A stretch of DNA of 6,072 nucleotides from assembly GCA_902803265.1 (NCBI GenBank), contig CADCPD010000172.1:1-6072 (forward strand). Direction: 5' to 3'. The translations under genes and the position numbers were made by a program. The DNA is from an uncultured bacterium (GTDB lineage Bacteria; Cyanobacteriota; Vampirovibrionia; Gastranaerophilales; Gastranaerophilaceae). Of this stretch, positions 1-6,072 are shown in pieces (the stretch's first letter is position 1; every line of letters starts with the position of its first letter). The notes below the pieces were generated by a model. The model searched no databases. It saw only the letters and a program-made list of their open reading frames with translations, and was not told the origin of the DNA.

Positions 1-47
1 CAGTAGGAATAGACAAAATGATTTACAATTCAAGAGAAAGATTATAA
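1..47 (+). CDS. 3' end of an upstream gene, partial (product unknown; alignment-complex protein suspected)
   Basis: An open frame enters from the left edge (first full codon at base 3), reads VGIDKMIYNSRERL and stops at TAA 45-47, three bases before the secretin ATG. The tight spacing, the same strand, and the fact that the ribosome-binding purines of the secretin lie inside these codons suggest a real co-transcribed gene. In pilus operons the gene before the secretin often encodes a PilN/PilO/PilP-type alignment protein, and that is the most likely identity, but only from context. Fourteen residues are too few to assign a family, and a chance open frame of this length cannot be excluded. Confidence 0.5.
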   Translation, partial: VGIDKMIYNSRERL

Positions 48-50
48 AAT

Positions 51-1805
51 ATGAGTATGATACAAATAAAAATAAATATAAAAAAATTAATAAGTTTATC
101 AGTTATTTTATCTCTAATGTCATTAAACTCATTAGAGGTATATGCTGTAAACCAAAAACCAGTACTAAGAGATTCAAAACCTTCTCAAATGACTTTAGAA
201 GGAGATATTCAATTTACAAAAACAAATCCGAATATCACATTGAGTTTGAGAGATTCAGATGTTCAGCAAGTTTTAAGAATGTTTGCAGATCAAGCAGGTT
301 TAAATATAATTTTTCACAGTTCTGTTGACTCAAACAAGAAAATAACTCTTGATTTGGTTAATGTTCCAATTAATAACGCTTTTAAAATGATATTACAAGT
401 TTCTGACTTAACATACTATATTGAAAACAAAACAATGATAATAGCCAGCGCTAATGAAGCAAAGAACTTGTCATATAACAAACACACAATGACGACATTA
501 CCTGTAAAAAATCTTGATGCTGCATTGATAGCAAATTTTTTAAATAAAAACATTTTTGCCCAAAATTTACCCGGATTATCAACTGGGGATATAGTTACAA
601 CAAACCCTCTTGATAATGAATTATTGATTTTTGGGACAAAAAACGACGTATTAATGGCACAAAAAATACTTGATAAATTTGATAAAAAACCAAAATCAAC
701 AACTTTTATCCTTAATCATACAACACCAAAAGAGATGGCTGATTTAATATGTAAAATACTTGTACCAACGGCCTTTGGTTCAACATCTGGAGCCAGTGAT
801 ATTTTTAGAGGTTATGTAACTGGTGGAGCCGATGATATAAAATTAGGCGAAGGTGTTGTTGCATGTAATATTAAAAATTCAGTACAAGCCGGAAAATTTT
901 CATCTTTCCCTACTCAAACACTAACAGTTTCTTATTTTCCTCAAATAGGAACAATAAATGTAATTGGCGGAAATGATAGCCAGATAAATACAATAAAAGA
1001 ATTTATAGAAGAACATGATAAAAAACAATTAATGGCATACTTAGAAATAGCTATTGTTGAATCAAATGAAAACGGGTCAAAAGCCCTTACTAACTCATGG
1101 GTATATGATCAGGGAAGAATAGCGTTAGCTCTAGACGGTGGTATTTCAACAATTGCAGATATTGTATTGGCAGGAGATGCTCCTAATTTTCCTACAACAA
1201 TATCTTGGGCTGTTAATTACCTTATGACAAACTCAAAAGGTAAATTGTTATCAAATCCTCGTATATTAGTTACAAACGGTCAAACATCAACTATTGATTT
1301 AACAGAAGATTATATCAAAAAAGTAACAACAGATATGGCAAGTACTGCTAGTTCTACAACTGTAAGAACCACAAAAAATTACGATATTGGAAGCGATAAA
1401 GGTTTAAAATTATCCATAACACCTCAAATAAGCCCTGAAGGTTATGTAACATTTAATATAAATCCATCTTACACTGTCGTTGCAGGACAATTAGGTTCAG
1501 GAGATCAAGTAGAAGCGACTTTACTTGCAAGAAGAAATTTAGACTTGAAAAATATAAGAGTTAAAGACGGAGATACTTTAATACTTGGAGGTTTGGTAAA
1601 TGAGTCTGAAACAAAGGGTATTGATAAAATCCCTGTACTTGGAGATATACCTGTTCTTGGATTTTTATTCAGATCATCAAGCTTATCAAGAGGTAAATCA
1701 GAATTTATCGTGATGGTAACGCCAAGAATTTTATTTGACGAAGAAGATTTAATAACCTATAAAAAGAAGGTAAATAACCAAAACGTAATACAAAACGGAC
1801 TATAA
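51..1805 (+). CDS. gspD: Outer-membrane secretin, GspD/PilQ family (type IV pilus / type II secretion channel)
   Basis: Forms the multimeric outer-membrane gate through which a pilus or secreted protein leaves. The 584 residues begin with a signal peptide (basic stretch to K12, hydrophobic 13-28, probable signal peptidase I cleavage after VYA at 30-32; no lipobox). An STN-like domain follows at about 60-133, an N1-type domain at about 148-212, and a second N-domain at about 217-323 interrupted by a Gly/Ser-rich insertion (about 240-289). The secretin barrel domain spans about 327-562, with SNPRILVTNGQ at 401-411, IPVLGDIPVLGFLF at 527-540 and VTPRI at 556-560. It ends about 24 residues after the barrel, leaving no room for a long pilotin-binding S domain. 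No cyanobacterial-style AMIN domain is visible. The only cysteines are C234 and C272. The start at 51 has purines AAGAGAAAG at 32-40 about ten bases upstream; ATG 57 is a less well spaced alternative. It is first of the D-E-F trio and overlaps the ATPase gene by one base. Family is certain; pilus versus secretion role is not. Confidence 0.95.
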   Translation: MSMIQIKINIKKLISLSVILSLMSLNSLEVYAVNQKPVLRDSKPSQMTLEGDIQFTKTNPNITLSLRDSDVQQVLRMFADQAGLNIIFHSSVDSNKKITLDLVNVPINNAFKMILQVSDLTYYIENKTMIIASANEAKNLSYNKHTMTTLPVKNLDAALIANFLNKNIFAQNLPGLSTGDIVTTNPLDNELLIFGTKNDVLMAQKILDKFDKKPKSTTFILNHTTPKEMADLICKILVPTAFGSTSGASDIFRGYVTGGADDIKLGEGVVACNIKNSVQAGKFSSFPTQTLTVSYFPQIGTINVIGGNDSQINTIKEFIEEHDKKQLMAYLEIAIVESNENGSKALTNSWVYDQGRIALALDGGISTIADIVLAGDAPNFPTTISWAVNYLMTNSKGKLLSNPRILVTNGQTSTIDLTEDYIKKVTTDMASTASSTTVRTTKNYDIGSDKGLKLSITPQISPEGYVTFNINPSYTVVAGQLGSGDQVEATLLARRNLDLKNIRVKDGDTLILGGLVNESETKGIDKIPVLGDIPVLGFLFRSSSLSRGKSEFIVMVTPRILFDEEDLITYKKKVNNQNVIQNGL

Positions 1806-3979
1806 TGGACGAAAAAATACAAAAATTAAAATCTAATATAAATAAAGATGTGGTTTCAAAATTTGAAGTTTCACAGCTTGTTGAATGCCAATTTTTACCA
1901 ATAAATATAAAAAATTCAACATTATTTGCCGTAGGAAATCAACAAACCAGAAAACAAGAAGCTGGAGAAATAGTAAAAGCTATATTAGGTTGTGATACAC
2001 AGTTTATATTTTTACCAACAGACTCGTACAAAGAATTATTTTCAAGTATCAAAATAGAAACGAAAGTTGAAGAAAATGTAGGAGAAAATCCTTTTTCTCA
2101 AGCATCTCAAACAAAGCCTGAATCCGTAACTCAACAACATTCAACTCCAGTACAAGCTCAAGCTCAACCGGAAACTCAAACTCAAAATCAAACACAAGAA
2201 CAAACTCAAAAACCTGAACAAAATAAGGAAAAACAAATTCCAAAAACATTCACAGAAATGAATAAAATGATTGGAGATGCTTTTCTTGAAACAGGAGAGG
2301 TAGATGAAACAGATTTAGCAAAAGCCTTAGAAGATTCAAAAAGAAGACAGGAACCGGTAGGTTCTGTCTTATACAGCATGGGACTAGTATCATTACCAAG
2401 ATTAAAAATAGTTTTAGCCGAAATTTTTGGGCAAGAAGTTGTTTCTGATGATATGTTTATAGAACAAAGTAAATATATAAAAATGCTGCCTGAAGACTTT
2501 ATCAAAGAAAACAAAATTTTACCTATATTTTCTGATGGCAAAATATTACAAGTCGGTGTTGTAGAACCTTATAATACGGCAGCATTAAAAGAAATCGTTT
2601 ACATAACAGGTCAAAATCCAAAACCATTAATTGTAACTTCTTATGAATTTGAAAGAACAATAGATAAATTTTTCTCTCAAGAAAAGAAAAATTCTGAAAA
2701 AATAATGCAAAAACTGGAAGAAGAAGCCAGTCAATTAAGAATAGAAGATACACTATGGGAACAAATAGATAAAGAATTACAAGAAAGTTCAAGTACCGTA
2801 GCTGAATTTGTAAACAAAATTTTAACTGATGCAATAGATTTGAAAGCTTCAGATATTCACATAGAACCTCGTCTAAAAAATCACGTAGTAAGATATCGTA
2901 TTGACGGTATATTAAGACACGCTCTTGATTTACCTGCAAAAATAGAGCAGACTGTATTAACTCGTTTCAAGGTTTTATCAAGAATGAATATTGCTGAACA
3001 CAGAAGACCTCAAGACGGAACTTTTACAATCAATTACAAGGAAAAAGCTTTCGACTTTCGTATCAATACTTTACCTGTTTCCGGTAAAGAAAAGATGGTT
3101 ATCCGTGTATTGGCACCTGCCGTAACATTAAATTCTTCAGAAAAGGAAATTAAACTTTTAGGAGCAACACCTCAAGATTTGGTAAAAGTTAAAAAATTAA
3201 TCTCTGCACCAAACGGAATAATTTTAACATCTGGACCTACAGGTTCCGGTAAAACAACTACATTGTATTCAATATTAAAAAACCTTAATACCGAAGGTGT
3301 AAATATAACCACAATTGAAGACCCGATAGAAATTAAAATTGAGGGAATAAATCAATCTCAAGTAAATGTAAAAGCAGGTATAACATTTGCATCATGTATG
3401 AGAGCCATCTTAAGACAAGACCCTGATATAATCCTCGTAGGTGAAATTCGTGACTACGAAACATTAGAAGTTGCTATTTCAGCAGCTCTTACAGGACACT
3501 TGGTATTAAGTACTGTGCACACAAATTCAGCTGCTTCTACATTAACTAGATTGATAGAAATGGGAGCAAAGGATTATTTAGTATCATCAACTCTTATTGG
3601 TGTTATTTCACAAAGATTGGTAAGACACTTGTGCAAAGACTGTAAGGAAGAGTATTTTCCATCTCATGATGAAGCTGCTCAAATTTTAAACGATGAAGAA
3701 GATATACATAAGTTGATGAATACAAAAATATATAGAGCAAAAGGCTGTGCACAATGCGATATGACAGGTTATAAAGGTCGTATGGGAGTTTACGAAATTT
3801 TACCTATAACAAAAGAATTAAGAAAATTAATATCACAAGGTGCTCACGATATTGAAATAGAAGAAGCAGCAATAGCTACAGGTATGAGAACTCTTTCTCA
3901 AGCATGTTTAAATCATTTGCTAAACGGCGAAACAACTATTGAAGAATATGTCAGAGTTCTCGGTTTAAGTAATGAATAG
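1805..3979 (+). CDS. gspE: GspE/PilB-family assembly ATPase with MshEN-type N-terminal region
   Basis: Cytoplasmic hexameric ATPase that powers assembly of pilin-like subunits by turning the GspF/PilC platform. Order of parts in 724 residues: an MshEN-half-like segment (about 17-82), a Gln-rich linker (about 95-147), a fuller MshEN/T2SSE_N domain (about 150-290), then the N2 and catalytic domains. Motifs seen: SDIHIEP 349-355, RRPQDG 400-405, Walker A GPTGSGKT 477-484 (K483), Asp box TTIEDP 502-507, Walker B ILVGEIRD 543-550 (E547), His box TGHLVLSTVHTN 563-574, and a tetracysteine zinc site C610/C613 and C648/C651. The long N-terminus and the zinc site fit an assembly ATPase (GspE/PilB) and argue against the retraction ATPase PilT. 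All nucleotide-binding motifs are intact. The ATG shares its A with the secretin TAA (TAATG), and only a weak GGA lies before it, so translation is probably coupled to the secretin. It is longer than many family members because of the N-terminal additions. Confidence 0.96.
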   Translation: MDEKIQKLKSNINKDVVSKFEVSQLVECQFLPINIKNSTLFAVGNQQTRKQEAGEIVKAILGCDTQFIFLPTDSYKELFSSIKIETKVEENVGENPFSQASQTKPESVTQQHSTPVQAQAQPETQTQNQTQEQTQKPEQNKEKQIPKTFTEMNKMIGDAFLETGEVDETDLAKALEDSKRRQEPVGSVLYSMGLVSLPRLKIVLAEIFGQEVVSDDMFIEQSKYIKMLPEDFIKENKILPIFSDGKILQVGVVEPYNTAALKEIVYITGQNPKPLIVTSYEFERTIDKFFSQEKKNSEKIMQKLEEEASQLRIEDTLWEQIDKELQESSSTVAEFVNKILTDAIDLKASDIHIEPRLKNHVVRYRIDGILRHALDLPAKIEQTVLTRFKVLSRMNIAEHRRPQDGTFTINYKEKAFDFRINTLPVSGKEKMVIRVLAPAVTLNSSEKEIKLLGATPQDLVKVKKLISAPNGIILTSGPTGSGKTTTLYSILKNLNTEGVNITTIEDPIEIKIEGINQSQVNVKAGITFASCMRAILRQDPDIILVGEIRDYETLEVAISAALTGHLVLSTVHTNSAASTLTRLIEMGAKDYLVSSTLIGVISQRLVRHLCKDCKEEYFPSHDEAAQILNDEEDIHKLMNTKIYRAKGCAQCDMTGYKGRMGVYEILPITKELRKLISQGAHDIEIEEAAIATGMRTLSQACLNHLLNGETTIEEYVRVLGLSNE
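2153..2209 (+). repeat. In-frame Gln-alternating low-complexity tract (imperfect CAA-NNN hexamers)
   Basis: Within the ATPase gene, CAA codons recur every six bases, mostly as CAAGCT and CAAACT-like units. They place glutamine at residues 117, 119, 121, 125, 127, 129, 131, 133 and 135, alternating mainly with Ala, Thr, Asn and Glu. It is the core of the flexible linker (about residues 95-147) between two folded N-terminal segments. The near-repeat DNA suggests growth by slippage, so its length may differ between strains. The reading frame is intact across it. Confidence 0.85.
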
Positions 3980-3991
3980 GAATAGTGGATA

Positions 3992-5203
3992 ATGCCTATA
4001 TACGATTATACAGCATTAAAAAATGGTAAAGATGTAATAAAGGGTTCCTTAGAAGCTACAAATCACAAGGAAGCTAGAGAACTCGTTCGTAAGATGGGTT
4101 ATTTACCGACAAAAATTGTAGAAACCAATAAAGGTAATTCAACAGAAAAAAAAGTTGATTATAAAAAAATAAAAAAAATGAACCTTGGAGAAAGGGTTGA
4201 ATTTACATCTACATTTCAAATTCTCGTACAATCAGGTATTCCTGTAATTGAAGCTTTAACATTTATTGAAAATGATGCTACAAATAAAAAATTAAAAGGA
4301 GTAGCTCAAGAATTAAGAAGACAAATCATGATGGGTTCAACATTTGCCGACACGGTTGCAAGATATCCTGATGTTTTTGGACAGATATATATCGGTCTTG
4401 TAAGAGCCGGAGAAGATGCAGGGGAACTTGAAAAAACAATGGAACGTCTTTTGGAGCTTCTGAAAAAAGAAGAAAGTATCCGAAGCAGAGTTGTCGGAGC
4501 TTTGATGTATCCGGTTTTCGTAATTATACTTGCAATGCTCGTAACAACCGTTATGTTAGTTTTCGTATTTCCAGCTTTTGCAGAAATGTTTGAAACTATG
4601 GATAAAGATTTGCCTTGGATTACAAAAACTCTTATGGATTTAGGTGTTTGGCTAAAAACATATTGGCCTTCAATTCCGTTGATTTTTGGTACAGTTATTT
4701 TTGGTTCAATGTTTTTATTAAGATGGAATCCTTCAAAAAGAGTTATAGACAAATATGTCTTAAAAATTCCTTTAATAAGTAAACTTATACAATTTGCTAA
4801 TTTTTCAAACTTTGTATCTGTATTGCAAGTAGCATATGACGCAGGTATTCCTGTTGTGGATTGTTTATATTTGTCAAATATAACATTAACAAATACAACG
4901 TTAAGAGATAGAATAAGTTTGGCAACAGCAGATGTTCAACAAGGTAAACACTTATCCGTAGCATTAAGAGCGACAAAAGCGATGCCTGGAATGATTCTAT
5001 TTATGATAGCAACAGGTGAGCAATCAGGGCGTTTGGGAGAAATGATGTCTCAAGCAACAGTATTTATTGACAAAACTTTGGATAAAGTAATAGATACTAT
5101 GACAAAAGCTATTGAACCTATAATGTTAATCGTAATTGGTGGTATAGTTTTGGTATTAGCATTAGCGCTATACTTGCCATTATTCCAATCATACGAAATT
5201 TAA
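3992..5203 (+). CDS. gspF: GspF/PilC-family inner-membrane platform protein
   Basis: Polytopic inner-membrane protein that couples the assembly ATPase to pilin-like subunits. The 403 residues start with the typical N-terminal segment (MPIYDYTALKNGK, with a conserved-looking MGYLPTKI at 35-42). Two T2SSF repeats follow: the first at about 68-193 with GLVRAGEDAGELEKTM (135-150), the second at about 270-393 with ATGEQSGRLGEMM (340-352). Predicted membrane spans are about 170-194, 225-243 and 377-397, the usual three-helix plan, and the length is normal for the family. The start lies 12 bases after the ATPase stop; AGGA at 3978-3981 overlaps that stop and is about ten bases before the ATG. It is the last gene of the D-E-F run. 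A prepilin gene, which often follows gspF, does not follow here. No clear terminator is seen after it. Confidence 0.96.
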   Translation: MPIYDYTALKNGKDVIKGSLEATNHKEARELVRKMGYLPTKIVETNKGNSTEKKVDYKKIKKMNLGERVEFTSTFQILVQSGIPVIEALTFIENDATNKKLKGVAQELRRQIMMGSTFADTVARYPDVFGQIYIGLVRAGEDAGELEKTMERLLELLKKEESIRSRVVGALMYPVFVIILAMLVTTVMLVFVFPAFAEMFETMDKDLPWITKTLMDLGVWLKTYWPSIPLIFGTVIFGSMFLLRWNPSKRVIDKYVLKIPLISKLIQFANFSNFVSVLQVAYDAGIPVVDCLYLSNITLTNTTLRDRISLATADVQQGKHLSVALRATKAMPGMILFMIATGEQSGRLGEMMSQATVFIDKTLDKVIDTMTKAIEPIMLIVIGGIVLVLALALYLPLFQSYEI

Positions 5204-5237
5204 AGAGGTTGAATAATAAAAAAAAAGAAAAAAATAC

Positions 5238-5267
5238 TTTACAAAAATAAAGGTATGAGTTTACAAT
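5238..5267 (+). promoter_or_regulatory. Predicted sigma70-type promoter for the 99-residue gene
   Basis: TTTACA (5238-5243, five of six matches to TTGACA) and TACAAT (5262-5267, five of six to TATAAT) are separated by 18 bases. They lie in the only sizeable gap (96 bp) between + strand genes. Transcription would start near 5274, giving a leader of about 25 bases before the ATG at 5300. Very AT-rich sequence produces chance matches, so this is a prediction. The rest of the gap (5204-5299) shows only A-rich sequence and the ribosome-binding site AAGGA at 5287-5291. Confidence 0.5.
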
Positions 5268-5299
5268 AAAATAAAAGGTAAAAAGAAAGGAACCCGTTA

Positions 5300-5599
5300 A
5301 TGGCGGTAAATCATGTATCAGAAAACGATTTTAACTCAAGAGTATGGTCAGAAAGAATTTTTGTAATAACTCAGGATTATGAGATAAAAGGTACCGTTTT
5401 TATGCCAAAAACCGGGAAAAGAGGTCGTATATTAAGTGATATCTTGAATGGAGAAAAAAAATTCGTTGCAATTAAAAATTGCGAATTAAGAAACAGACTA
5501 ATTCCCGGCAGACCTGTAGAAATACATGATTTCATACAATTAAATATAAGTTCAATAATTATTTTACGTCCTTTGAAAGAATCCGATGTAAGCCGTTAA
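5300..5599 (+). CDS. Small uncharacterised protein, resembles DUF6812 family
   Basis: A 99-residue soluble-looking protein with no signal peptide or membrane span. The pattern ERIFVITQDYEIKGTVFMPK (residues 18-37), then a short loop, then RILSDILNGEKKFVAIKN (about 43-60) and a hydrophobic strand SSIIILRPL near 84-92 recalls the DUF6812 family as I remember it: small all-beta proteins of unknown function. This is by eye, not by a profile search. The start is well supported: AAGGA at 5287-5291 is eight bases before ATG 5300. It lies 96 bp after the platform gene, probably with its own promoter, though read-through from the operon is possible because no terminator intervenes. Its last 41 bases overlap the end of aroQ on the other strand. 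Function is unknown; a link to the pilus machine rests only on position. Confidence 0.82.
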   Translation: MAVNHVSENDFNSRVWSERIFVITQDYEIKGTVFMPKTGKRGRILSDILNGEKKFVAIKNCELRNRLIPGRPVEIHDFIQLNISSIIILRPLKESDVSR

Positions 5600-5999
5600 T
5601 AGCCAGTATATAACTATCAAAACCAAACCCGCATATTTGACCTAAGCAAACAGGCGCAATCATTGACTTATGTCTAAAATCTTCTCTGGAATGGACGTTT
5701 GATATATGAACTTCAATAACTGGAGTTTTTACACTGGCAATAGCATCTCTTAATGCAACACTCGTATGGGTATACGCCCCGGCATTAAATACAATTCCAT
5801 CAACATCGGATGTTTGAATTTTATCTATTAAATCTCCTTCATGATTAGATTGATAAAAACTTACGGAACAATTATCTAAAGTTTTACAGTATGACTCAAC
5901 TAAATCACATAAATCTTCCAAAGTATTTTTTCCGTATATTTCAGGTTCTCTTTTACCTAACATATTTAAATTCGGACCATTTAAAACCAATATTTTCAT
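5559..5999 (-). CDS. aroQ: 3-dehydroquinate dehydratase, type II (AroQ)
   Basis: Cytosolic shikimate-pathway enzyme that removes water from 3-dehydroquinate to give 3-dehydroshikimate; type II enzymes are dodecamers of about 145 residues. Here 146 residues start at MKILVLNGPNLNMLG. Residues matching the known active site by spacing with the Mycobacterium tuberculosis enzyme are all present: N10, R17, Y22 (catalytic base Tyr), N72, H78, D85, H98, R105 and R109. Other family blocks are FNAGAYTHTS (71-80), EVHISNVHSREDFR (96-109) and GQICGFGFDSY (120-130). The frame is open further upstream to an ATG at 6038, but the start at 5999 is preferred because it begins exactly at the family N-terminus and has GGAG seven bases upstream. 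The gene is transcribed toward the 99-residue gene and overlaps its 3' end by 41 bp. The protein looks complete and active. Confidence 0.96.
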   Translation of the reverse strand: MKILVLNGPNLNMLGKREPEIYGKNTLEDLCDLVESYCKTLDNCSVSFYQSNHEGDLIDKIQTSDVDGIVFNAGAYTHTSVALRDAIASVKTPVIEVHISNVHSREDFRHKSMIAPVCLGQICGFGFDSYILAINGLHRILSKDVK

Positions 6000-6006
6000 A
6001 TATATT

Positions 6007-6010
6007 CTCC
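6007..6010 (-). promoter_or_regulatory. Ribosome-binding site that fixes the aroQ start
   Basis: On the minus strand GGAG lies seven bases before ATG 5999, in the middle of otherwise A/T-only sequence. It falls inside the 13-codon upstream extension of the open frame (6038-6000), which argues that those codons are leader rather than protein. Confidence 0.75.
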
Positions 6011-6020
6011 AACAAGTAAT

Positions 6021-6048
6021 AATATAAAAATGTATCACAAAAAAACAA
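6021..6048 (-). promoter_or_regulatory. Possible weak promoter for aroQ
   Basis: On the minus strand TTGTTT (6048-6043) and TATATT (6026-6021) are 16 bases apart, upstream of the aroQ ribosome-binding site. The -10 match is five of six, the -35 only three of six. The surrounding sequence (6027-6072) is almost pure A/T, so chance matches are likely. No other feature is seen between here and the window end, and the gene upstream of aroQ is out of view, so aroQ could also be co-transcribed from further right. Confidence 0.25.
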
Positions 6049-6072
6049 AAATAAAAATAAAAAGTAAAATAA

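Noticed and set aside
2049..2939. Three open frames on the minus strand (2049-2249, 2206-2541, 2523-2939)
   Set aside because: They lie wholly opposite the well-supported ATPase gene, overlap one another, and their translations are low-complexity (Phe/Leu/Val/Glu) mirror products of AT-rich, Gln-rich coding DNA. No family features or ribosome-binding sites are seen.
4306..4752. A 148-codon minus-strand open frame
   Set aside because: It is opposite the platform gene, and its Ser/Ile/Thr-rich translation shows no recognisable motif; a shadow of the real gene.
5235..5255. Imperfect hairpin TACTTTA / TAAAGGTA as a terminator after the platform gene
   Set aside because: The stem is short, A/T-rich and bulged, is not followed by a T run, and overlaps the better-supported promoter -35 element.
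5564..5591. Inverted repeat TTACGTC / GATGTAA inside the convergent overlap as a bidirectional terminator
   Set aside because: Seven pairs with one G-T wobble, a 14-base loop, and no T run on either side; too weak to call in sequence of this composition.
6000..6038. A 13-residue N-terminal extension of AroQ starting at 6038
   Set aside because: The extension is not part of the family, contains the GGAG ribosome-binding site of the start at 5999, and lies in A/T-only leader DNA.
6027..6072. A-rich right edge as an origin, repeat or mobile-element end
   Set aside because: Only irregular A-runs broken by T, C or G; no iterons, DnaA-box-like sequence, terminal inverted repeat or target duplication is seen.

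Overview
The window is an AT-rich bacterial segment (roughly one third G+C, with heavy use of ATA for Ile, AGA for Arg and TTA for Leu). Its core is a tightly packed operon for a type IV pilus / type II secretion-like machine. A secretin implies an outer membrane, so the host is diderm. Low G+C, the diderm envelope and the protein style fit a non-photosynthetic cyanobacterial relative of the Vampirovibrionia/Melainabacteria (Gastranaerophilales) type. That placement is inference from general character, not proof; other AT-rich diderms are possible.

Layout: (1) bases 1-47 carry the last codons of an upstream + strand gene. (2) Bases 51-1805 encode a 584-residue outer-membrane secretin (GspD/PilQ family) with a signal peptide. 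(3) Bases 1805-3979 encode a 724-residue GspE/PilB-type assembly ATPase whose ATG overlaps the secretin stop by one base. (4) Bases 3992-5203 encode a 403-residue GspF/PilC inner-membrane platform protein. (5) A 96-bp spacer with a good sigma70-like promoter leads to (6) a 99-residue protein at 5300-5599 that resembles the uncharacterised DUF6812 family. (7) On the minus strand, 5999 down to 5559, is a complete type II 3-dehydroquinate dehydratase (AroQ), whose 3' end overlaps that of the 99-residue gene by 41 bp.

How the genes work together: the ATPase drives assembly of pilin-like subunits through the GspF/PilC platform, and the fibre or its cargo leaves through the secretin. The D-E-F order is that of type II secretion operons, while the STN-type N-terminus of the secretin and its shortness recall PilQ. 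No pilin, prepilin peptidase, PilT or alignment-complex gene lies complete in the window, so pilus and secretion functions cannot be separated here. AroQ belongs to the shikimate pathway and has no evident functional tie to the machine.

I do not see a clearly new system. The points most worth a second look are the N-terminus of the ATPase (what looks like an extra MshEN-like half-domain, a Gln-alternating linker, and a degenerate cyclic-di-GMP motif), the insertion with the only two cysteines in the secretin, and the convergent gene overlap.
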